A DNA stretch of 7,372 nucleotides from an uncultured Clostridium sp. (GTDB taxonomy: Bacteria; Bacillota; Clostridia; Lachnospirales; Lachnospiraceae). Positions 1-5,477 of the stretch are shown here, one piece after another (the stretch's first letter is position 1; every line of letters starts with the position of its first letter). The notes below the pieces were generated by a model. It saw only the letters and a program-made list of their open reading frames with translations, did not search any database and was not told the origin of the DNA. The stretch is from positions 1-7,372 of the forward strand of contig URUX01000122.1 of NCBI GenBank assembly GCA_900551135.1. Reading direction: 5' to 3'. The translations under genes were made by a program, and so were the position numbers.

Positions 1-37
1 AAGTGGTTACAAAGCCTAAATTTAATTTTTTCTTCAT
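1..37 (-). CDS. Start of an unidentified leftward gene (partial, runs off window)
   Basis: An ATG at 37-35 on the minus strand opens a frame reading MKKKLNLGFVTT before the window edge. It is preceded by GGAGGG about seven bases upstream, a good Shine-Dalgarno site, and by a consensus-like promoter at 109-136. The short Lys-rich start followed by a hydrophobic strand (LNLGFVTT) would suit the first beta strand of a Rossmann-like or sugar isomerase-type cytoplasmic protein. Twelve residues are too few to assign a family, so no function is claimed. It lies just beyond the PTS gene on the same strand with no obvious terminator between them. It may therefore belong to the same pathway while also having its own promoter. 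Confidence 0.6.
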   Translation of the reverse strand, partial: MKKKLNLGFVTT

Positions 38-108
38 TCTTGTCCCTCCATAAAGCAGTTCTCATTCTGCACAACTTTTCCTTTGTAAATACGTGTGTAT
101 ATATAGCT

Positions 109-136
109 ATATTACCATGAATTGTCTGTTTGTCAA
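109..136 (-). promoter_or_regulatory. Probable promoter of the leftward partial gene
   Basis: On the minus strand a perfect -35 TTGACA (136-131) is followed after 16 bases by TAATAT (114-109), a 4/6 match to the -10 consensus. The -35 begins only eight bases after the PTS stop codon. A perfect 12-base palindrome ATATAGCTATAT (101-112) overlaps the -10 and the likely start site and could be an operator. About 65 bases of leader then precede the ATG. This suggests the next gene has an independent or additional promoter at the operon's distal end. Confidence 0.6.
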
Positions 137-143
137 GAACATT

Positions 144-1739
144 TTAAAGCAGAATTCCAAATGTTTTTAAAAGAATTCCAGCCGCTAATGTAACTCCAAC
201 CAGTCGGTACATATTCCATTTTCGCACTTTTACCAGATAGAACAGCATTCCTGTAAGAAAGACCGGGACGGCTCCCGGCAGTATCCGGTCAAAAATTTCC
301 TGACAGGGAAACGGAACCGTTTTTACCTTTACGCTGCTCACTGCAAGTCCTGCAATAATCGCGGTTCCAACCATACGGGCGCCGCTGGAAACAGGCGTCA
401 GACTCTCCTTCATTTTATCTGCCAGAGAGGTACTTAGCTGGAAACCAAGTTCTTCATTTAACAGCTTCAGTCCCAGCAGCAGTCCATTCATTCCAAGCAG
501 AAATACGATCGGCCCTGCTATCATCCCTTTTTCTGCCATAGATGCCCCTATTGTAGAAAATACCGGTGCGAAACAAAACTGAACCAGGGAATCGCCAATT
601 CCAGCCAGCGGCCCCATCAGAGCCAGCCGGATATCCCTGGTCCCTTTGGCAGAAATCCCTTTATTAAAAGAAACCAGATGAAGACTTGTAAGAATAGGAA
701 GGAAATTCGGATTCACACTGCAGTACCCCATACTGTCTCTTACCTCCTGCTTCAGTTCTCCCTCATTTCTGCACATTTTTCTTAAAGCCGGGTACAGGAT
801 ATTCGCATACGCAAGCCCTTCATAATTTCCATAGTTGTAGCCATTTTGGAGAAAATAAGCTTTCAATGCTGTGCGTCTGGAAATGCGGCGAAGTTCTTTC
901 TGCGATACTCGTCCAGTTTCCCTGCAGTCTGTTTTCCCGCTGTCTGCCTGTCCGTTCAGCATCCATCCTTTACCTCCCCCGTTTCTCTCCCCATCAGCCA
1001 GCTTTCTGTTCTTTCTAACTGCAATCAGCCAGACTGCTGCCGCTGCAATCAGGAAAATCAGAATAACCGAACAGTTGAAATATCCTGCCAGCACATAGCC
1101 CAGTAAAGCAAAGCCGGCTATATCAGGGGTCAGCATAACGCTTAAAATTACCGCAAATCCTACTGCAGGAAGCATTTTTCCAGCCGTCCCAAGCCCCTCT
1201 GTCAGCCAGACCGGTATCATCGTAATGAAATTCTCCAAATTCCGATTCTGGGATGCCGCCGCAAAACCAATGAAAAATCCTGCTGCTAAAAACATCAAGA
1301 TGGTACTATTGGCAAACAGCCGGAACTTTTTATAATCTCCCTGTTCTACTGCCAGTTCTGCCCTGGGAACCAGACTGGTTGCCACTGTATAAATCCCTGT
1401 AATTACAAATTGAATCAAAATTGCAAATGGCAGCGAGTAAGCCAGAGCCGCTTCGGTATCCATCCCCTGTTCTTTCATGGTAATGGCAAGAATTGCCCCA
1501 ATGATACCCGGTCCAGCCGGATTTGGCGGCACAGATCCGCCAGATGAAACGCCAAATCCCAGAAAAGCCAGTTCTCCTACTGCCCCCATGAGAAGCCCTG
1601 TCTCAATATCTCCCAAAATCACCCCGACTCCTGCTGCCATAACCAGACAACGGGTCAGATACGTTCCCATTAACATCCCTGTCATACATACAGCGGTCCA
1701 GATTCCGATGCAAATGCATTGAAGAATGGTAATTTCCAT
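144..1739 (-). CDS. Mannose-family PTS permease, fused IIC-IID protein
   Basis: This membrane permease of the mannose/fructose/sorbose PTS family takes up a sugar while it is phosphorylated by a IIB partner. Residues 1-245 are the IIC half. It has a run of hydrophobic segments, GD at 43-44, a GGSVPPNP motif near 67-74, and LTEGLGTAGKMLPAVGF near 179-195, as in ManY. Residues 246-285 form a polar Gly-, Arg- and Lys-rich linker. Residues 286-531 are the IID half, with NYGNYEGLAYANILYPALRK (302-321) matching the ManZ region, the hallmark MGPLAGIGD (375-383), and C-terminal membrane segments. IIC and IID are normally separate proteins; here one uninterrupted frame covers both. The ATG is preceded by AGGGGGAG about six bases upstream. 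No IIA or IIB gene is in the window, so these must be encoded elsewhere. Family assignment is secure; the substrate is unknown. Confidence 0.9.
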   Translation of the reverse strand: MEITILQCICIGIWTAVCMTGMLMGTYLTRCLVMAAGVGVILGDIETGLLMGAVGELAFLGFGVSSGGSVPPNPAGPGIIGAILAITMKEQGMDTEAALAYSLPFAILIQFVITGIYTVATSLVPRAELAVEQGDYKKFRLFANSTILMFLAAGFFIGFAAASQNRNLENFITMIPVWLTEGLGTAGKMLPAVGFAVILSVMLTPDIAGFALLGYVLAGYFNCSVILIFLIAAAAVWLIAVRKNRKLADGERNGGGKGWMLNGQADSGKTDCRETGRVSQKELRRISRRTALKAYFLQNGYNYGNYEGLAYANILYPALRKMCRNEGELKQEVRDSMGYCSVNPNFLPILTSLHLVSFNKGISAKGTRDIRLALMGPLAGIGDSLVQFCFAPVFSTIGASMAEKGMIAGPIVFLLGMNGLLLGLKLLNEELGFQLSTSLADKMKESLTPVSSGARMVGTAIIAGLAVSSVKVKTVPFPCQEIFDRILPGAVPVFLTGMLFYLVKVRKWNMYRLVGVTLAAGILLKTFGILL

Positions 1740-1757
1740 TGTCTCTCCCCCTATTTT

Positions 1758-1813
1758 CCCTTATAAAACAAGGGTATCGCTTCATCATCGAATCTGGTGA
1801 TCAAGCGGTACCC
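1758..1813 (-). promoter_or_regulatory. Intercistronic hairpins between the nagA-like gene and the PTS gene
   Basis: In the 85-base gap, 1803-1813 and 1772-1782 form an 11-pair stem with one G-T type mismatch (GGGTACCGCTT against AAGCGATACCC on the minus strand). An inner stem of 1795-1799 with 1783-1787 extends it. A second short stem, CCCTT (1774-1770) with AAGGG (1762-1758), reuses the CCC of the first stem, so the two cannot both form fully. The loop between is T-rich (TTGTTTTAT). The PTS ribosome site lies just after and stays outside both stems. Possible roles are mRNA processing or stability between soluble enzymes and membrane protein, or partial attenuation. The stems are visible; the function is inferred. 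Confidence 0.45.
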
Positions 1814-1824
1814 TCTGAAGTTCT

Positions 1825-2988
1825 TTACTCTCCAAATACCTTTTTGCCCTTCACAAAGGTTGCAGCAACTTTGCAGTTTTCATCTAAAATAACGAAGTTT
1901 GCAGCCAGTCCTTCTCTGACGTAACCATACTGATGATCAACCCCGATTAATTTCGCAGGATTTTCTGTCAGCAGCGGAAGGATTTCTTCTACGGTTTTTC
2001 CGGTAAATGCAAGGAGATTCTGCAGTGCTCTTCCGGTGGTAAGGGTACTGCCTGCACGGCTGCCGCCGTCTGCCAGTTTTGCATCTCCATTAACAACCAC
2101 TACGTCATTAACTCCCAGCTTGTAATTGCCATCCGGAAGTCCTGCCGCCATAATGGAGTCTGTAATTGCTACCACTCTGTCCAGTCCCTTGGTCTTTAAA
2201 ATCAGACGAACCGTTCCCGGATGAAGGTGCAGACCGTCACAGATTATCTCGCAGTATACATTGTCATCTTCTAATACTGCTCCCCAGATTGCAGGAAAAT
2301 GCTGATGAAGAAGCTTCATGGCATTGCCGGTATGGGTTGCTCCCATGGCTCCATTTGCGATTGCTGCTCTGGCAGTATCATAATCTGCCCCGGAATGGCC
2401 GATGGCTACCTGAATTCCCAGTTCTTTCAGCTTCGGAATGTCTTCTACCATGCCGTCTACTTCCGGCGAAACGGTAATATAACGGATATCGCCCTCTGCC
2501 GCCTTCTGGTATTCTTCTACCAGCGGAATGTTCTTGGCCTGAAGAAGATGCTCCGGCATCGCTCCTTTGTATTCTTTGCATAAAAACGGTCCTTCCAGAT
2601 GAATCCCCATCATCACAGCGCCGTCATGCTCAATTCCCTTTTCTGCTTTCCAGTCTTTATAAGCCTCAATACAGGCCAGAGTCTGTTCTCTGGTATCGGT
2701 CAGTACCGATCCCAGCCATTCGGTTGTTCCCTGTGTTGCCATAAAGCGGCAGATTTTCTCATAACCAGCTGTATCTGCGCTGTTGACATCTACGCCAGCA
2801 GCCCCATGGGTATGAATATCTAAAAATCCCGGAGCCAGCCGGCGGCCTTCTAAGTCCACCCTTTCTGCCTCCGGATCCGAAATCCATTCCCCGACACGAG
2901 TAATGATTCCATCCTCTGCCAGCACATTTAACCGCTGAAAGCTGTGATCCTTGTATACCAATCCATTATAAAATAAAACCTTGCTCAT
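1825..2988 (-). CDS. nagA: NagA-family amidohydrolase (N-acetylglucosamine-6-phosphate deacetylase-like)
   Basis: This 387-residue protein of the metal-dependent amidohydrolase superfamily best fits NagA, which deacetylates GlcNAc-6-phosphate in the cytoplasm. It shows PGFLDIHTHG (H59, H61), HLEGPF (H130, E132), IGHS (H198), ATH (H219), DGLHLHP (H254) and ITDS (D277), so the metal and catalytic set is complete. Several substrate-region motifs are unusual. The common THLFNAM is THTGNAM (218-224), and the usual HREPG is HQHFPA (228-233), leaving no arginine between residues 208 and 260. In E. coli NagA an arginine here binds the substrate phosphate, so the substrate may differ. The ATG at 2988 is chosen because AAAGGGG lies five bases upstream; a longer frame from TTG at 3051 has no ribosome site and runs through a hairpin. 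No nagB is nearby. Family is near certain; exact substrate is doubtful. Confidence 0.88.
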   Translation of the reverse strand: MSKVLFYNGLVYKDHSFQRLNVLAEDGIITRVGEWISDPEAERVDLEGRRLAPGFLDIHTHGAAGVDVNSADTAGYEKICRFMATQGTTEWLGSVLTDTREQTLACIEAYKDWKAEKGIEHDGAVMMGIHLEGPFLCKEYKGAMPEHLLQAKNIPLVEEYQKAAEGDIRYITVSPEVDGMVEDIPKLKELGIQVAIGHSGADYDTARAAIANGAMGATHTGNAMKLLHQHFPAIWGAVLEDDNVYCEIICDGLHLHPGTVRLILKTKGLDRVVAITDSIMAAGLPDGNYKLGVNDVVVVNGDAKLADGGSRAGSTLTTGRALQNLLAFTGKTVEEILPLLTENPAKLIGVDHQYGYVREGLAANFVILDENCKVAATFVKGKKVFGE

Positions 2989-3007
2989 GGTTTCCCCTTT
3001 CTCCAAC

Positions 3008-3023
3008 TTCATATAAATATGAA
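3008..3023. repeat. Small inverted repeat in the nagA-like gene leader
   Basis: TTCATAT and ATATGAA form perfect 7-base arms around a two-base centre (3008-3014 and 3017-3023). It lies immediately after the T-run of the larger hairpin and about 20 bases before the nagA-like ATG. The two-base centre is too tight for a good RNA hairpin, so a dimeric protein site or an AT-rich promoter element is equally possible. No convincing -35 accompanies it. Confidence 0.35.
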
Positions 3024-3076
3024 AAGCTGCCGCAAAATGAAAGGTCAGCAATCTTCTCTTTTCATTATGCGGCAGC
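3021..3076 (-). terminator. Terminator-like hairpin between the LarA-like and NagA-like genes
   Basis: On the minus strand, GCTGCCGCATAATGAAA (3076-3060) pairs with TTTCATTTTGCGGCAGC (3042-3026) across 17 positions with one mismatch, around a 17-base loop, and is followed by TTTTC (3025-3021). A strong stem with a short T-run is the form of an intrinsic terminator, although the T-run is brief and the loop large. It starts 17 bases after the LarA-like stop codon. Since nagA and the PTS gene continue on the same strand 40 bases later, it may act as a partial terminator or attenuator lowering distal expression, or as a 3' stabiliser for the upstream mRNA. Confidence 0.6.
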
Positions 3077-3092
3077 CCGTCCTGAACCGTTC

Positions 3093-4580
3093 CTATTTAA
3101 CGTATGCGTCTGGATGTGCACAGTGGTTGGTTCCGTCATAAACCTCGTCCTTCATCATCAGATGAACTGCACTGCACTTGAAGGTCTGTGGAAGAGCCAG
3201 AATCTTTGGATTCGGGCCAACATATTTCTTCATTGCATCCTGAAGCGCTTCTTCAATGGTTGCACGGGTCTTTAAGCCCATTCCTCTTGCATAACCAGGC
3301 TCCTGAGCGCCGCAGATATAAATAGCAGAAGTGTTCATCTCTGCAATCTGACCGCAGCTCATCATGGAGAATCCATGGAATGGATGGAATGCATTTCCAA
3401 AACGGTATTTCCGGATATATTCTTCATTTGTAGCAAATAACTGGCCGTACCGATCCATATCGGTCAGTACGTTCATATGGTCATGCTGGAACATATCGTA
3501 GCATTCACGCAGATATGGCCATAATTCATCATGGAAGTAGCCGTTGCAGATAGATGCACAGATAATGACACAGTTATCCTTCATAACTCTCTTATGACGG
3601 ATTACCTGGGCAGATAACGCCTGCATCATCATAATCGGGTTGGTTCCCATGCCGTCTCCATAGTGGAAGAACTGAGGCATACCAAATACCATTACGTCGT
3701 ACTTTTCTTCTGCAAATGGAACATAGGTACGCTTGTCTGCCATCTTCCAGGAAATTGGCTGCATTTCTTTTGCATAACCGCTGTTAATTTCAATCTGACG
3801 GGACTTGGTATCCAGTACAGCGTCACAGCAGAAGAATTTCTTGCCCATGTGCTCTTCCATCTTCATACCAATCTCATCAAATTTGGTTCTCATCAGGGAT
3901 TTTCCGCTGACAGGAGTAAAGTCTTCCCGGTGCATAACCTGCGGAACATGGTGGGAAGCAATGGAACTCCAGTGGTTTAAACCAGTAGCACAGTGCTTGT
4001 ATCCGCCTGAATAACCACCGTATGGGTTGCCCTGGGTATGGCCGATTAAAATTGCCACATCACTGTCATGTACATAACGGTTTAAGAATACCGGGTCACC
4101 TCTGTCCGTCAGTCCGCAGTCTACCAGATGGTCATAATCTTCACTGTCGTGATTGATAATCTGTCCGGTATACCAGAACTCGTTAAACAGTTCCGGACCT
4201 AATACGTTGTAGATCTCTTCCTTGGTATTCTTTCTGTGAAGACCGTTGGAACAGACTAACAGAATGTCCTTCTTTTCCACGCCAACGCTGTATAATTCCT
4301 TCAGAATTAACTTAATGGAAACTTTTCTGTGGGAAGTTGGCTGCTCTCCGCCTTTTACACGGTCTGGGAAAATAATGGTAACTTTGGATCCCTTATGAGC
4401 CAGTTCCGTCAGAGGAGGCATTCCAATCGGGTTGCGGATAGACTCTAACGTCTTTGCCTCTAATTCTTCTTCTGGAATATATGGCGGGTCCGGTACGGTC
4501 ACACCTGGAATAAATACGTCTGTATTATCTGGAAGTTCTGCTGCCATTAAACCCTGGCCATATTCAAACTCTAATTTCAT
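3093..4580 (-). CDS. LarA-family (DUF2088) nickel-pincer racemase/epimerase homologue
   Basis: This 495-residue cytoplasmic protein belongs to the lactate racemase LarA superfamily, whose members invert alpha-hydroxyacids by hydride transfer to a nickel-pincer nucleotide. SGGYK (191-195) contains the lysine expected to carry the cofactor (K184 in Lactobacillus LarA). H211 of the HH pair lies 16 residues on, matching nickel ligand H200, and NGLHR (112-116) supplies H115 for catalytic H108. Departures are clear: the position matching catalytic H174 is N185 (HTQGNPYGGYSGGYK), and the C-terminal lobe has FHYGDGMGTNP and MMMQALS (305-323) instead of the YQxxK substrate motif. At 495 residues it is longer than LarA (about 425). 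This marks a distinct subfamily, so simple lactate racemisation is unlikely; a 2-epimerase of a sugar acid is plausible but unproven. Its ATG follows AAGGAG by seven bases. The cofactor genes larB, larC and larE are not in the window. Confidence 0.85.
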   Translation of the reverse strand: MKLEFEYGQGLMAAELPDNTDVFIPGVTVPDPPYIPEEELEAKTLESIRNPIGMPPLTELAHKGSKVTIIFPDRVKGGEQPTSHRKVSIKLILKELYSVGVEKKDILLVCSNGLHRKNTKEEIYNVLGPELFNEFWYTGQIINHDSEDYDHLVDCGLTDRGDPVFLNRYVHDSDVAILIGHTQGNPYGGYSGGYKHCATGLNHWSSIASHHVPQVMHREDFTPVSGKSLMRTKFDEIGMKMEEHMGKKFFCCDAVLDTKSRQIEINSGYAKEMQPISWKMADKRTYVPFAEEKYDVMVFGMPQFFHYGDGMGTNPIMMMQALSAQVIRHKRVMKDNCVIICASICNGYFHDELWPYLRECYDMFQHDHMNVLTDMDRYGQLFATNEEYIRKYRFGNAFHPFHGFSMMSCGQIAEMNTSAIYICGAQEPGYARGMGLKTRATIEEALQDAMKKYVGPNPKILALPQTFKCSAVHLMMKDEVYDGTNHCAHPDAYVK

Positions 4581-4640
4581 AACGATTCTCCTTATATTTT
4601 TTCTTAAATTTTTCTTTCTATCAGTCCAACTGGCTGACGT

Positions 4641-5477
4641 TTATTTACCCATATAGGTCTTGATAATCTCTAAATACTCATCTGGATAAAAACCAATCTC
4701 TCCCTGGAATCTGGTCAGCGCAATGAGACCTCCGTCCATTACCGGAATGGATGCCAGCATTTCTGCATTGTCTACCTTTAAGCCGCCGCCGTATACAACG
4801 TCCATGCCGCCGGTCACTTCTTTGACATAAGCGCCAATCTTGGTAATGTATTCTTTATCCGGCGGGATCTTGCCTGGTCCAATGGCCCAGATTGGCTCGT
4901 AAGCAATGGTTACCATAGACGTATCAACACCTTCCAGACCGGTTGTCAGCTGCTCTTTTAATACTTCCTGCCATCTGTCCTGTTCCTCAGAAGTCTCTCC
5001 GATGCAGTACAGAACCTTAAGACCTGCCTTTACGGCTGCCTGAATCTCTTTATTTAACAGACGATTAACTGCCGCAGTATCCGTAACTCCTGCCTCTGCC
5101 AACACTCCCGCCTTATCCCGGCGTTCTTCACAGTGACCGATAATGGTAGTGGTACATCCAGCCGCCTTCATAGCGTTTCCAGTACGGTTGGTGGTAAACG
5201 CTCCGAAGTTTCCTCCGACTGCAGTATCATCCCGGTAAACGCTCTGGCATCCCACCTGAACAGGACTGTCTTCACACAGTGCTCCTGCAGCGCCTAATAC
5301 GTGAACCTCCGGGAAATACATGGCAAACTCTACGTCATCTTCTGCGTATTTTTTTAACGCCTCCTGGGTGCTGCTTACAATATAAGCTCCCCAGTCTTTC
5401 ACTGGCGCAATGCTGTTGACTCCGCCGTATTCCTTTGGAATATCGAACCGTTTCAGGTTCAGGAAAATGTGTTTCAT
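4641..5477 (-). CDS. tpiA: Triosephosphate isomerase-family protein (divergent paralogue)
   Basis: This 278-residue TIM-barrel protein keeps the TPI catalytic set: N7 and K9 (FLNLKRF), H115 (IIGHCEERR), E194 (AYEPIWAIG) and the CIGE motif (158-161). Classical TPI interconverts DHAP and glyceraldehyde-3-phosphate. Several phosphate-gripping elements are changed. Loop 6 reads WAIGPGK rather than WAIGTGK, YGGS is YGGG (229-232), and the phosphate-binding GG of DGxLVGGASL is A253-L254 in DGGLIALTRF. An insertion near residues 11-40 makes it longer than the usual 250 residues. These traits suggest a paralogue for another phosphorylated ketose/aldose, though TPI activity is not excluded. Its ATG overlaps the kinase stop (ATGA), and AGGAGG about ten bases upstream lies inside the kinase gene, implying translational coupling. 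Family sure, substrate not. Confidence 0.85.
   Translation of the reverse strand: MKHIFLNLKRFDIPKEYGGVNSIAPVKDWGAYIVSSTQEALKKYAEDDVEFAMYFPEVHVLGAAGALCEDSPVQVGCQSVYRDDTAVGGNFGAFTTNRTGNAMKAAGCTTTIIGHCEERRDKAGVLAEAGVTDTAAVNRLLNKEIQAAVKAGLKVLYCIGETSEEQDRWQEVLKEQLTTGLEGVDTSMVTIAYEPIWAIGPGKIPPDKEYITKIGAYVKEVTGGMDVVYGGGLKVDNAEMLASIPVMDGGLIALTRFQGEIGFYPDEYLEIIKTYMGK

Noticed and set aside
2989..3051. Longer NagA-like protein starting at TTG (3051) or ATG (3012)
   Set aside because: Both starts lack a ribosome site, lie in hairpin or inverted-repeat DNA, and add residues absent from the family. ATG at 2988 has AAAGGGG at good spacing and begins right at the first beta strand.
4581..4640. Terminator or promoter between the TPI-like and LarA-like genes
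   Set aside because: Only a weak, mismatched stem around TCAG/CTGA is present and the following minus-strand sequence is A-rich, not T-rich. No clear promoter boxes are seen; read-through is expected.
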